Below, in pieces: positions 8,586-19,272 of a DNA stretch of 64,000 nucleotides. The notes under the pieces are model-generated. The model saw only the letters and a list, made by a program, of their open reading frames with translations. It did not search any database and was not told the origin of the DNA. A program made the position numbers and the translations under genes. This DNA comes from Hortaea werneckii (lineage: Eukaryota > Ascomycota > Dothideomycetes > Mycosphaerellales > Teratosphaeriaceae): contig JBAOKB010000097.1 in assembly GCA_037044905.1 (NCBI GenBank), forward strand, positions 1 through 64,000, read 5' to 3'. Each line of letters opens with the position of its first letter. Positions within the stretch are counted from its first letter, which is position 1.

Positions 8586-11327
8586 ATGTATCTCCCGCGT
8601 CAGCAACTCTCTAACCTCTATACACACCTGACGTCGACCCACAATGCTACCAACCCACCGCTTCTCATCCTCACAGGGTTAACAGTAGACGCGCTATGTG
8701 CCGTTCGCATCTTGACCGCGCTACTCAAACGCGACTTCATTCCGCACACCGTCGTGCCTGTTAGTGGATATGCCGACCTGCAAGATGCTGGCGAGAGACT
8801 CGTGCAGCCTTTGAAACGCGGCCCGGGAGGAGCCGGGGATGGAGGGAGGGTCGTCTGTATAGGCTGCGGCGGCGGAGTAGACCTCGGCGAGCTGCTGCTG
8901 GGCTTGACCGAAGAAGATGAGGCAGAGCAGGACAGTCTCGAGTTGGCAGCACAGCAACAAGGTCACGGTGTCGAGATCTGGGTCATTGACGCGCGACGGC
9001 CGTGGAATCTGGAGAACGTATTCGGGAATGGGTTTGAAGGTGAAGGGGTTAAGGAGGGCCGAATACTGGAGCACTACCAAGGCGGAAGAGGAGGAGTGAT
9101 TGTTTGGGATGACGGCGACATTGAGCGGGAGATGGAGGAGGTGAAGGAGGCATGGATGGGATTAAGAGACATGCCTGAGATTACCGAAGACGACATTGCG
9201 ATCGGAAACGCGCCAGAAGACGGAGAAGATGCTGTCGCAGGCGACGAGGAAAGAGGAGATGATGCAGAGTTCAGTAGCAGTCAAGGCAAACGAAAGCGCT
9301 CTCACTCGCCGGATGACCATGACCCTGAGGCCGAAGACAGCGACAGAGACGATGAGAGACCATCGCGGCGCCGACGAAGTAACTCTGGCACGCCCATCCC
9401 ATCTTCTCCCGGTGGCAACCCCATGAGCAATCAGCTCGCCGCCACTGCCTCTCCCTCCGCGCCTGTACCATCCTCTCCTCCTGCACCCAAGGCTCCATCA
9501 TTGAAGCAGCAGAAGAAGGACCTTCTCCGCTTACGCCGCAGACACGAAGCCACCCTTCAGAAATACTACGATGCCGGGTCATGGACCGCTGATCCTGTAA
9601 GCATCATGCTCTACTCCTTGGCAGAGGACTTGGGTCGAGATGACAACGAGCTTCTCTGGCTCGCCATCGTTGGTGTTGAGAGTGTTGCTCTATCACCTTT
9701 TGCCAGCTCAAACACTACGAAAAGTTCCGATGAGGGAGGCAGAAGATCAGCCAATAGGCTTGACATCGTCAAGTCGCTCCTCCGTGACGAAGTCCGGCGT
9801 CTCAACCCACCAAGCCTACATTCCCAAAGTCAACCCGATTATCCAGACACCATTCCCACGCAAGCCCGCAGCGCAACCGACACCTCGATCCGCCTTTCGC
9901 CCGAACCTCGCTTTCTACTCATCCGCCACTGGTCCCTTTACGACAGCATGCTCCACAGCACCTACCTTTCCACACGCCTGCACATCTGGTCCGAGAGCGG
10001 ACGAAAACGGCTGCACAAGCTCCTCGCGAAGATGGGTATTTCCCTCAGCGAAGCCCAAAAAGGCTACGTACATCTCGACCTCGAAATCAAACGCTCCTTG
10101 AACCAACGACTTTCCCGCTTTGCCGAGCAATACAACCTCGACGGCCTGGTACCGGGGACGGACTACGAGGGCAAAACGGCCTGGGGGTTCGTGCGGAGCT
10201 GGGGATGGCGAGGAACGCTTAGCGCCGTCGACGTCGCAACCGTCGTAAGCGCCATCCTCGAAGTAGGACCTAGCGAGCACTTCGCCAGTTCAGACCTCAC
10301 ACTCGGGAAATACGACCCAGGCCGACGGGAAACCTTCAGCGCCTCGCTCCTCCACCGCACGCGCCAAGCCCAACAAGGCACCACGCCCAGCGGTCTGCCC
10401 TCCCCACCCCACTCCTCAGACGACAACAACCACCACCTCAACCCGAACCCCTCGGACGAAACCCCGGACTACACCACCACCCGCTTCTTCCTCGCCCTGG
10501 ACTCCCTCTCCCCCTCCACCGCCTCCCACACCACCGCAGGCCTCCCTACACTCCTGCACCACCTCCCCGTCGCGCAAACCCTCGCCCGCGCCATCCTGCG
10601 CACGGGCAGCCATCTCATCAGCAAGAAGCAGATCCGGCACTTACGCTCCTTCCGCATGGGCGTTGTGCGGGAAGGGCCAGATCTCGGGCTCTTCGTGCAC
10701 CCGGGCACGCTGGTGAAACTAGGACGGTGGGTGGGCGAGGCGGTTGGGGTTCTCGAGGCGGAGAAGAACGGGGGGAGGAAGAAAGATGGGAATGGGAAGA
10801 GAGCGGAAGAGGAAGAAGCGTTGGTTCTGGCTGCGCTGGACGATGCGAGGGGTGTCTATGTCGTTGTGGGGTTGGGCGGGGGCAGTGATGGGGTTGGACG
10901 GGTGAGGAGTCGAAAGGAGATTCGGGAGAGGGAGGAGCGGAGACGGAAGAGGGGAGAGGCTAGGGCGGAGCGGAAGGCGGAGAGGGGGCGGGTGAGGGAG
11001 GAGAGGAGGAGGTTGAGGAGGGAGATGAGGGAGGCGAATGGGGATTTGGAAAGTGAGGATGAGGAGGACGAAGAGGAGGAGAGTAGTGGGTCTGAGTCTG
11101 ATTCTTCGGAGGACGATTCGGATGAGGAGTCCGAGGATGAAGGAGGGTCGGGGATGAAGAGGAAAGGTTCGGCGCGGAATCGTTTCGGTCAGGCTTTTCA
11201 GGAGGTAGTGGAGGAGACGGGCGCCAGGGTTCGGATTGATTCGTTTGAGCATTCGGTCGTGGAGGTGCGGAAGGAGGATCTGGCCGGGTTCTTGGAAGGG
11301 TTGAGTTTGAAGAGTGTGGTTGGTTGA
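8586..11327 (+). CDS. CDC45: DNA replication initiation factor Cdc45
   Basis: A single uninterrupted frame of 913 residues. Cdc45 is the DHH-superfamily-derived, catalytically inactive subunit of the CMG helicase (Cdc45-MCM-GINS) that opens and travels with replication forks in the nucleus. Family hallmarks visible: N-terminal MYLPRQQLSNLY, then LTGLTVDALCAVRIL and the glycine-rich VVCIGCGGGVDLGELL; EIWVIDARRPWNLENVF; an acidic insert (about 200-260); KDLLRLRRRHEATLQKYY opening the central helical part; LWLAIVGVES; RFLLIRHWSLYDSM; and a C-terminus ending SVVEVRKEDLAGFLEGLSLKSV. Residues about 770-865 are an Arg/Glu-rich coil followed by an acidic Ser/Asp/Glu block, which makes this ortholog longer than the yeast protein (650 aa). 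Intronless. Possible S-phase elements lie upstream. Confidence 0.95.
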   Translation: MYLPRQQLSNLYTHLTSTHNATNPPLLILTGLTVDALCAVRILTALLKRDFIPHTVVPVSGYADLQDAGERLVQPLKRGPGGAGDGGRVVCIGCGGGVDLGELLLGLTEEDEAEQDSLELAAQQQGHGVEIWVIDARRPWNLENVFGNGFEGEGVKEGRILEHYQGGRGGVIVWDDGDIEREMEEVKEAWMGLRDMPEITEDDIAIGNAPEDGEDAVAGDEERGDDAEFSSSQGKRKRSHSPDDHDPEAEDSDRDDERPSRRRRSNSGTPIPSSPGGNPMSNQLAATASPSAPVPSSPPAPKAPSLKQQKKDLLRLRRRHEATLQKYYDAGSWTADPVSIMLYSLAEDLGRDDNELLWLAIVGVESVALSPFASSNTTKSSDEGGRRSANRLDIVKSLLRDEVRRLNPPSLHSQSQPDYPDTIPTQARSATDTSIRLSPEPRFLLIRHWSLYDSMLHSTYLSTRLHIWSESGRKRLHKLLAKMGISLSEAQKGYVHLDLEIKRSLNQRLSRFAEQYNLDGLVPGTDYEGKTAWGFVRSWGWRGTLSAVDVATVVSAILEVGPSEHFASSDLTLGKYDPGRRETFSASLLHRTRQAQQGTTPSGLPSPPHSSDDNNHHLNPNPSDETPDYTTTRFFLALDSLSPSTASHTTAGLPTLLHHLPVAQTLARAILRTGSHLISKKQIRHLRSFRMGVVREGPDLGLFVHPGTLVKLGRWVGEAVGVLEAEKNGGRKKDGNGKRAEEEEALVLAALDDARGVYVVVGLGGGSDGVGRVRSRKEIREREERRRKRGEARAERKAERGRVREERRRLRREMREANGDLESEDEEDEEEESSGSESDSSEDDSDEESEDEGGSGMKRKGSARNRFGQAFQEVVEETGARVRIDSFEHSVVEVRKEDLAGFLEGLSLKSVVG

Positions 11328-12077
11328 GCAGCCAACAATGCGGTGAGGTGGATAGGACGGGAAGCCGTGGGAGGAAAGTGGTCGGAGTGGGTGAAGCGTT
11401 TCAAAAAAGGAGGACTTACGAGGTATGATGGAGAGTTGATATCCATGGGAAGGAAGAGCGGGCGGCATTTGCTTTTTCTTCTTTCTCCTCTTTTTTAGAT
11501 TTTCGTCTTATCGCTCGTGTGCACAGCGCGTGGATCTTGGCAAGGGCGTCTTGGTGTTTTGCATATGGGTAACTTTCGAAAGAGAGTCAGGATAATTCGC
11601 TAGCATTTTCGTATCCAACACATCTCGCTTTCACTCTCGCTTTCATTCCTTCAGAAGTTGCGGCGTGCTATTGAGCACCGAATAGCTCGGGTCTTGGTAT
11701 TTGTCTCCAGTACATGTCTTGTGCGAGCTTTTTGACGAATGAGCATAGAAGGGGTACACTTGCGACAGCCTCGTCTGTACAACGACGGCACCCACATCGA
11801 GCGACTTGACTTGGGACGTAAGAACCAGACACCACAGCCATCGACATCCTCAAAATTTATCGATTGAAAACTTCAGGCTGTAAGGAATAAAAAGACAAGT
11901 CGAAAGGGGAGAATAGAAAGCAAAATGCAAATAGGCTCATTAGCAAATGGAGACCCTGAAGATCAGGCCCCAAAGGAAGGGAAAAGAAGGAGGGAACAGA
12001 AACAAGAAAGAAATGGAACAATCCATGACGTTAAATGATCATACACCCAGAATCAGCCTTTATCTTCAAGAGTCTCC
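11328..12077. other. Convergent 3' regions of CDC45 and the OPT transporter gene
   Basis: No gene is supported. Small frames occur on the minus strand only. AATAAA-like AT-rich stretches near 11870-11920 are compatible with 3' ends, but none can be assigned with certainty. Confidence 0.55.
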
Positions 12078-14509
12078 CTAGAAATGCGGCACTTTCGCAC
12101 TCGCCAACCCCAAATTAACAATACTAACCAAGCCCTCCCCCAAAATCAACCCAGAAGCAAGCACAATCATGGGCGTCTCTTCCCTCCCCCTCCACCGAAT
12201 CCAATACCAAGCCAACACCCCTCCCGCCGTCCGCGCCAGCGTGAAAGAAGGCGTATTGTACATCCCGACCGCAACTGCGATGCCACCGGGGACGTAGGGA
12301 ACCCACCACGCGCCCTTCGACCCATCGGGGTTCCGGACACTGTTCCCGTAAATCCGCAGCGCGGTGAGCAAGGCGAAGATCAGGGCCGCGCCCCCGGCGT
12401 ACTCGGGCGTGCGAGGCGGGAGTCCCTGTCCGGTGACCAGGCGCGCGGTGAAGATCCACACGTAGCCAGTGGGGACCTGGAACAGGCCGCCGGGGATACT
12501 GTAGACTTTGGTGTAGAGTTTGTAGACGGAGGCGCTGACGAGGGCGCCGACGCCGGAGCCGATGAGTTGGCCGTAGAATTGGGCTTTGGGGCTCGCGCCG
12601 AGGAGGTGGCCAGTCTTGAGGTCCTGGAGGAGGTCGCCGGCTTGGAGGGCGCCGGACTCGGAGATCGCGCCCGCGATGAGGTTGATGGTCACTGCGTCTT
12701 TGGAGTGGGAGGGGGTGACTAGGGCGAAGATGAGTTGGGTGAGTTTGCTGATCCCGCTTACGGGGTTCAGGTCTGTTTCGCCCAGTGCTCGCACGCCCAT
12801 TATGCTGAGAAGCAGGGCGAGGCCAAGGCCTAGTGTTGTGAGGCCCAAAGGGATGATGCCAGCGAAGGAGAACTGGACCGCAAAGAGGCAGAAACCTAGG
12901 CTTAGAGCGAGACCGAGGAGAGTGGTCTTGATGCCGATCAGTTGATGGGGAGGGGCGTCGTACTCTTCTTCTTCATCGTGAGTGGTTCCTGATTTGTGCT
13001 GACCGGTATCTTGGGTATAGGATGTATTTGATGAGGTCAAAGGGTCGGTCAGATTAACCGGGCTGTATCCTCTACTTCTCGGGTTGGTGATAAGCTCTTG
13101 CAGATGTCGACCCAGCCCTCTCTGCTTGATTCCGCGCACGAATGCCGGTCCATGACTTCGAGTGTAGCCTATTATCGGTCGTAGAACGAGCCAACCAAGA
13201 CTCACTATCGCGTCTGCGAGCATGATTGCCAGGCTCACCCACACGATCCACCCTTTACTGCCCGTGTTCCAGTCGCCGACGTCACCAGAGGCCCAACCGC
13301 GGTATTTAGCCAGGGGCGAAAGAATTGCCCATCCAATAATCGCACCAACGAGCATATGGATGGTTGTTGCAGGACCCATGATAATTCCTTGCCCAACGTA
13401 TGCTGGAGAAGGGTTTAGTGACCAGAGCCATTTACGAGCAAGATAGGTGCCCAGAAAAGGGATGCTGTGAATTTGGGGTAAGAAGTATGACAATAGCGTC
13501 TGAGGGAGAGAAGTATTAGCATACAGTTTTGTTGTCTACAGACAGAGTTACCTACGTAGCCACCACTCAAGCCGAATGAGTAGGTCAACAGACGAATCTG
13601 CTTCTTCCAATCTTTCTTAGCCGCCATTGACCTGCCATCGTCACCGCACTCATCCCCTGCGCCGTCTGTGCTTTGTCTAGAGTCTTCTCCAGCATCGCCC
13701 ATTAACGCCTGACTCTCTTCATCCCCTCCGTCGGGCCTCGACGTCTTTCTCTGTCTCGCAGCCTGCCCTTCCTCGTCGCCTTCTGCGCCTCTCTTCTCGC
13801 CACCATGTAGAACGCCGATCATCAGAGCAGTTGCAGTACCCGATGGAAACCGTAGCTTCTCCCTAACAATGACCTCTTTCCGCAACGGCACGGCGAAAAC
13901 TACCCCAAAGAAACAAAGCCCAAGCGCCCACAAGATGAGTTTCCCGAGCGGCAACCTGAGCCCACCGTTCTCCTCCGCCATTGCCAATGCGCCCACAATT
14001 TGGGGATCATTACTCATACTCTCCGGCGTCTCCTCCGGCTTCAACAGAAACTCCAACGCCGGCACTACCCCTACAAACCCACAACCCAACGGCATCGTTC
14101 CTACACTGCCCGCGACCGTCTGCACCAGGACATTCTCCACCTCGCTGAAGCCCTCGCCCCAACCCCACCGCTTCATCGGCTCGCCGAGTCGACACATCAG
14201 CGTCCGTAGCCCTTTGAAGTACGCGAACCCGATCAGCGCTGAGGGCATCGCCATGCCGGAGATCCAGCCCGTCTGCAACCCGAAATAGGTATTGCTGAAC
14301 GCGATGAGGATTCCTATCAGCAGGCCGACGACCAGAGCGCGGAGAGTGAACTGCGGCTGCTCGGAGCGGGTGCGCAGGAAAGCGAGGTCGGGCTCAGCGG
14401 CGAGGGAGCGCGAGACGGAGGGGCGGAGAGCGGCATCGTGGTCGTCGGTGTCGCTGTCGACGTCGGGGGAGTATTGCTGTTGTGACGCACGACCTCCATC
14501 GGGCGCCAT
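12078..14509 (-). CDS. Oligopeptide transporter (OPT) family membrane protein
   Basis: Two exons (14509-13556 and 13499-12078) flank a 56-nt intron (GTAGGT...CCTCAG), phase 0, giving 791 residues. A cytosolic acidic N-terminus of about 50 residues precedes many hydrophobic segments. Family features: FTLRALVVGLLIGILIAF and SNTYFGLQTGW in the first membrane segment, ENVLVQTVAGSVGTMPLG, KLRFPSGTATALMIG, and, after the junction, SYFLPQIHSIPFLGTYLARKWLW. A long charged loop (about 235-300) with many Asp, Glu and Ser is probably cytoplasmic. The sequence resembles the YSL-like fungal branch typified by yeast YGL114W rather than the glutathione/peptide carriers of the Isp4 type; substrates of that branch are not well defined, so a metal-chelate or peptide substrate is inference. 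The protein end (AKVPHF) is complete. Confidence 0.9.
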
Positions 14510-14871
14510 GCTTGAGACTCTACAGCACTACGGATGCAGACGATGGTGGTGAGGGCGGAAGTGTCGAAAGTGCGAAGAGTTAAGAAACAGTTGCGAATAA
14601 TGCTTTCCGCTCGCCGTAGTGATGATGTGACCTGCATCATACCTCTAAGGTAAGCTACAACGGCCCGCTCTGCCCGCGAAAACGCCTTATCTCCGCAACA
14701 TCCGGCGAAGCTTTGCCCGCGCCCTATCTACTATCTTTTCTGCGGCCGCCGCTTAGTTTTCGTAACTTCCTCTTTCGGTCAAAAAAAAGAAAGGCTCGCC
14801 ACCGCGCCACACACGCCCCCCTGATAATCTCACTGTCCAGTGATATCCCTTCTCCTTTTTTTCTCCCGACG
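14510..14871. promoter_or_regulatory. Shared divergent promoter region
   Basis: This 362-base gap lies between the divergent starts of the OPT transporter and the PRMT3-like gene and must hold both promoters. A perfect 6-bp inverted repeat ATGATG...CATCAT sits at 14622-14640 with a 7-base spacer and could be a factor-binding site. A pyrimidine-rich tract precedes the plus-strand ATG. Confidence 0.4.
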
Positions 14872-15508
14872 ATGCAGAACGGTCTTCCCGCCGGTTGGCG
14901 CGTAAGCAATAGCGGCGGAAGCTGGCAAGCTGCTGCCGCTCCTGATCGTGACGATGAAGATGCTGCCGAGATTGGAGCAGAGGAGGGACTGGAGCCGGAG
15001 GACTTGAGACCAGACTCACCTGGCTGGGAGGACGTGGAGGAGGAAAACGAAGAGTTGCAGGTCAAGTCTTTGCTGGATGAGCAGGTTTTCCCGTCCGTGA
15101 GGGCTATGGTCGAGCATTGCAAGGCTCAGCATGGGTTCGATTTAGATTCGATACGAAAGAGCAATGGTACAGTCCCCTCCTCCGCAGTCCAATGAACTCT
15201 TCTTTGATTCCTTTGATTTCTTGCTAACCAGAAAAAATTACGTAGTCCTCGATTTCTACTCAACCCTCCGTCTGATCAACTACATCCGATCCGAAGTCGC
15301 CGCAGGCAACACGAAACCGGATTGTTCCTCCCCTCAAACCTGGATGGACGACAAGTACATGCAGCCTGTGCTCGAAGACGATGCGCTGCTGTACAGTATC
15401 GACGACCTCGCCGACCCTAACGACCCTGAAGACCCCCTGATCGAACCCCCGGAGCCCGAGCAGCCGACTGAAGGCCAGAAGACGCTCGTCCAGCGCGCGC
15501 TGTCATAG
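14872..15508 (+). CDS. PRMT3-like N-terminal domain protein lacking the methyltransferase
   Basis: Two exons (14872-15166, 15246-15508) flank a 79-nt intron (GTACAG...ACGTAG), giving 185 residues. An acidic N-terminus leads to FPSVRAMVEHCKAQHGFDLDSI, then across the junction LDFYSTLRLINYIRSEV, then DDKYMQPVLEDDALLYSIDDL. This series corresponds in order to the zinc-finger and linker region of protein arginine N-methyltransferase 3 (PRMT3/Rmt3), which binds ribosomal protein uS5 (Rps2). The finger's two cysteines are replaced (KSLLDE where PRMT3 has a C-x-x-C), while two histidines remain. The frame then ends at ALVQ-like tail QRALS; no SAM-binding domain follows in the next 1.3 kb in any frame. 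It is therefore either a truncated paralog or a stand-alone Rps2-binding adaptor; the latter is inference. Confidence 0.75.
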
Positions 15509-16799
15509 TTTTAATCGCCATCGCGCCTTTCGTCCTTTCGTTCACACGTGCTAGGACTTCCCGCGTTGCGCTCATCTGGGCGAGGACCGGCCTACCTTGC
15601 CCCTCACCCTGGCCTTGCTTTCATGCCAAGTGCCCAGGATCGCATTGCGTCCCAGCATTGCCTTGTCTCCTCTCACCAAGCTTGGGCGTAATGGGTCACA
15701 TAGTCGTCCAGCAAGCCCTTGCCTTATGACGCCCCTCCCTCTACCACCCGCCAATAAATGGGCGTGACTCATCGGCCACCAAGCAAGTTTCTTGTCGATC
15801 TGGAAGGCTTGGTTCCAGCCCAGCAAAGTTCATCACGAGATAGATGCATGAAATCCAAATAACGCCAATAATATTTCTTATTTTATCCTTTTCTCTCCAC
15901 CAAAAAAAAAAATTAAAAATTAAAAATTAAAACAAAACAAAACACTCATCGCATTCCCACGTCAAGTAGATATTTAGCAGCCCGCTGCAAAGCGTGTTCT
16001 CTTCCATTCTCTCAATTCTCTCACCCCCAATCCCAACCAGAAGAAAGAAAACGAAAAGCCCGGGAAAGAAAGGCAGGAGACTGACAGGCCGGGGGTCGTT
16101 GAAAAAGTCCTCTCGATGGCAGAAGTATGAATTCATGTCATTCGTCACACTCTATCTGGTATCATGATCCAAGCGTAAGAAAAAAACGGAAGGAGGTAGG
16201 AGGAAACAAAAGGACAGAAAGATCGGGCATTAAAATGTGCATTCCCTCCCCCTCCGCCCCTCCACCGTAACCCCTGCTCCCTATCGAAAAAAAAAAAAAA
16301 AAAAAAAAGCCCCTATTTCTCCTAACGCGGACCTTCAGCCATGCAATTCTGCTGAACTTCCACAGCCCAATCCACACTTTCATCGTCGCTGGGTCGTGCG
16401 CCGCGGCAGGGCTACAGCTCTTTTCCCTCGTTGGCCCCCCCTTTTCAGATGCTCTTGCTTTGCAGGACTATCTATCCTTCATGCACCGGTTTGCTTAGTA
16501 TTCGTATCCTTTGGTCCCATTATTGTTCTTGTCCGCCCATTTTGGATTGTCTCTCCGCTTGCTTGGGAGCCCTCGCCCTCGGATGGACCGCTATATCCCA
16601 TCCTACCGTCGCCTCGCCCTTCCGCGCCGCATAACCATGTCCCTTTCGCTCTTCTCTTGACTGCTTTGAAGGGGAAATAAACAGAACATTTTCACAATCG
16701 CTTTTCCACGCTTGCGGTAGAAGGAAGCCACTCAATTTTCGGGCCAGAAAGGACGAGAGCGAGCCGGTGGACAACTAGAAGGAGACGATCCCGTTTTGC
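15509..16799. other. Convergent 3' regions with homopolymer tracts
   Basis: No gene is seen. The stretch contains A/T-rich 3' UTR-like sequence around 15860-15950 and a run of 22 A at 16287-16308. Frames present on both strands are short and low in complexity. It contains no trace of the methyltransferase domain missing from the preceding gene. Confidence 0.6.
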
Positions 16800-17509
16800 T
16801 CAATCTTCCCAGCTCTTCTCCACCGTCTCCCGTACCCGCTTGGTATATTCTTTCCGATTGTCTTTGTAGAGATTACTCGCTTCCACGTTGGCGGGGCTGG
16901 AGGTATTGGGGTCGTTGAGGAGACTGATTAGAAACACCCGATGATTAGCATCACCTTTCACATTTCCACCCCACTGTCATGCGCCCCGTCTTATCTCCCC
17001 TCTGAAGGACTCCCAGACTGCGAAGTCGTGTCCTGCTTTCCCCCCCTCATCCCCATCCAACAGACCATCTCAAAAGACTAGAAAGAGGAGAGGAGATAAA
17101 CATACCTCTGCACACTCGTCAAGATCGCCGCAACGTCATACGTAGGACTCCACCTATTCTGCAGGATATCCAGACATAGCTCTCCGCTGCCATACACGTT
17201 CGGGTGGAACATCTGCGAGATGAACTTGACGCCGGGCGGTTTGTTGGGGTAGGCTTCCTCGAAGTGCATGACGAGCCGGAAGGTGCCGTCTTCGAAGGGG
17301 GTGTCTGAGGGGCCGATGATGACTGCGTTCCTGTTTGGGAGGAGTGGAGGGTTAGAAGAGGGGACCTTGTGGTGGTTGTGTGGATGGGATGTGTTTACGT
17401 ACCACGTCATGACGTTGTCGGCGATGGGACTTGCGCTTACGCCGGCGGGGGGGTCGGTCTGCATGCGCTTGAAGTCGCGCATCAGGCGTCTTCTCGCGGC
17501 TGTCGACAT
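16800..17509 (-). CDS. RAD6: Ubiquitin-conjugating enzyme E2, Rad6/Ubc2
   Basis: Three exons (17509-17403, 17330-17106, 16923-16800) encode 151 residues, the usual length of fungal Rad6. Introns are 72 nt (GTACGT) and 182 nt (GTATGT...ATCAG). The UBC fold is complete: MSTAARRRLMRDFKRM, IGPSDTPFEDGTFRL, the YPNKPP turn, the HPN triad and active-site Cys88 in GELCLDILQNRWSP, ending in VEKSWED without the long acidic tail of the budding-yeast protein. Rad6 with the E3s Rad18, Bre1 and Ubr1 monoubiquitinates PCNA and histone H2B and serves the N-degron pathway. Upstream of this ATG the frame stays open for 79 more codons beginning at 17746 and rich in proline; the internal start is preferred because it gives the conserved Rad6 N-terminus. 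Confidence 0.95.
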
Positions 17510-17997
17510 GGCGGGCGGCGGTGGTGGTGGTGGTGAAGGAGGTGGCGGCGGTGGTAGATCGCGTATGACGCCTCGGACTACCTCAGATATGTAGTAGTGT
17601 GAGCTGAGATCGTGAGCGGCGAAGTCGAAGGTGTGAGTGGGTAGTGTAGGTGGGCTCGGTGGGGCGGCGGGCGGCGGTGGCGCTTCGGACTTTAGCGGAG
17701 AATTAGTCGGTCGTGAGGCAGAGAGATGTCGACTGGGATGGTGCACGTGATTGAGTATCGTATCGTCTGGGTTTGAATTGTTGTAGTGGGGAGGATGGAA
17801 CTTGAATGTGAAACGGCTTGGGAAATGCAGAGAAGTGGGAAGTCATCCTCAGCGCGCGTGCGCCTGCTTGCCCGGGATCGGCTCAGCTTTGAGATCGGAG
17901 TCTCGTGACTCTGTAGCGGATTTACATGTGAATTTATTATATTTCAGGGAAATCAGGTCTTAGAAGACGCAAACAACTTAGGGGGTATTATATACTG
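17510..17997. promoter_or_regulatory. RAD6 upstream region and DGK1 3' region
   Basis: The part next to RAD6 is rich in GGT/CCG repeats and is an open extension of the RAD6 frame back to 17746. The remainder holds the 3' end of the DGK1-like gene. No other gene is seen. Confidence 0.5.
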
Positions 17998-19272
17998 CTA
18001 CGCCACGCCTTGATTCACTCCTAGTCCCCATAAACACGCCCCAAGCTCAATCCCGCACAAGATCGGGATAGTCAGATTATCGTCCAATCCCAATATATCA
18101 ATCGCTTCGCTCACACTGGCCGCCAGCCCCGAAAGCAAACTCAGCACAGCCAACGCCATCGGTCCCTCTATTGTCCCCTGCGAAGCTGACAAGCCCAAAG
18201 CCTCACGCGCTCGCGGGGGTACCGTCAACGTGCCCTCAAATGCAAACGCATTCACCCCACTATTCATCCCGCTCCCCCTTCCCATAGGCGCAATGAACCC
18301 CCAAAACATAACCGCAGTCGCCACACCCACCGCAAACGCCGCCAGACTCCCCGCCAAACTCTTTCCCTTCCGCACCCGCGGCGTGTACCGCCCTAACCAC
18401 CGTCCCACCGTCGACGCCGCCGTATCGCACCAGCTGAGCAACAACACGCTCATAATCGCCACGTCTTTCCGACAGAACCGCATCGTCACCCACAGTCCCG
18501 CCAGATAGCTTATCACGCCATTATACCGATCATGCGCCTCGCTCTCGCGCATAAACGCCCCGACGACCCGGATATACGCGCGATTAAACGCCGGCCAGCG
18601 GAAACGCAGGACGTCGAGCGTGAAGATCGGGATCAGGGCGCGCAGCAGGATAGGATGGATCTCGGTCGGTTGCCAGCCCGCGTAGTACAGGTACAGCGTG
18701 AGGAAGCCGATCGAGACGTGCAGGATCTTGCGCGGCACTTCGTGCTTGTGCACGAAGGCGCGCCATTCGCGGTGGATCGGGATCAGGCCTAGCGGGCTCG
18801 GCGAGCGGGAGAGGTTGCGCCAGTAGGAGGAGCCGTAGCCCTGCGGGTAGGCGGAGGCGGGGCTCAGGAAGCCGTTCGGGGCGGGCTGGTCGCCGTTCGG
18901 TGGTCGTTGGATGTCGCTGGGTTTCTTGCGTCGGTGGGCCATGCTGGCTCCGCCGGCGGAGGCTGATGGCATGTTGGTTTTGGCTTGTGTGGTGACGCCC
19001 GCTGCTTCTCCCCTGCTGCTGCTTCCCATCCCTCCGTTCATGATCTCTCTCGTGCTTTTGCGGAGGATTTTAGGACTGCGGCTTCGTGGTCGTGCGCGTG
19101 CTAGGTCGGCATCTTCTTCCAGCTGGTCGGCTTCTTCGATCCGTTCTACCGCGCCGGCAGTGGACATGCGGTTGCCGGCTTTGCTGAAGTAGCTATCCTT
19201 CTGGCCCTGCTCTGAGGGCGTCGGCGAGGGTGATATCACCCGTGGCATCTCAGGGACTTGGCGGTTCGACAT
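17998..19272 (-). CDS. DGK1: CTP-dependent diacylglycerol kinase, Dgk1-like
   Basis: One uninterrupted frame of 424 residues. The first 150 are hydrophilic and disordered, with Ser/Pro-rich stretches and a basic RPRSRSPKILRKSTRE. The membrane part begins at EWRAFVHKHEVPRKILHVSIGFLTLYLY and carries about six or seven hydrophobic segments with LDVLRFRWPAFN, LLSWCDTAASTVGRWLGRYTP and a C-terminal DNLTIPILCGIELG. These are features of the fungal Dgk1/Hsd1 branch of the cytidylyltransferase superfamily, which phosphorylates diacylglycerol with CTP at the nuclear/ER membrane, opposing the Pah1 phosphatase and supporting membrane growth. SEC59-type dolichol kinase is the nearest alternative, but it is larger and has more membrane segments. 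The gene diverges from HIS5. Confidence 0.85.
   Translation of the reverse strand: MSNRQVPEMPRVISPSPTPSEQGQKDSYFSKAGNRMSTAGAVERIEEADQLEEDADLARARPRSRSPKILRKSTREIMNGGMGSSSRGEAAGVTTQAKTNMPSASAGGASMAHRRKKPSDIQRPPNGDQPAPNGFLSPASAYPQGYGSSYWRNLSRSPSPLGLIPIHREWRAFVHKHEVPRKILHVSIGFLTLYLYYAGWQPTEIHPILLRALIPIFTLDVLRFRWPAFNRAYIRVVGAFMRESEAHDRYNGVISYLAGLWVTMRFCRKDVAIMSVLLLSWCDTAASTVGRWLGRYTPRVRKGKSLAGSLAAFAVGVATAVMFWGFIAPMGRGSGMNSGVNAFAFEGTLTVPPRAREALGLSASQGTIEGPMALAVLSLLSGLAASVSEAIDILGLDDNLTIPILCGIELGACLWGLGVNQGVA

Noticed and set aside
10719..11468. 249-codon minus-strand frame opposite the CDC45 C-terminus
   Set aside because: It is Pro/Leu/His/Ile-rich, the expected antisense of Arg/Glu/Gly-coding purine-rich DNA, and overlaps a certain gene.
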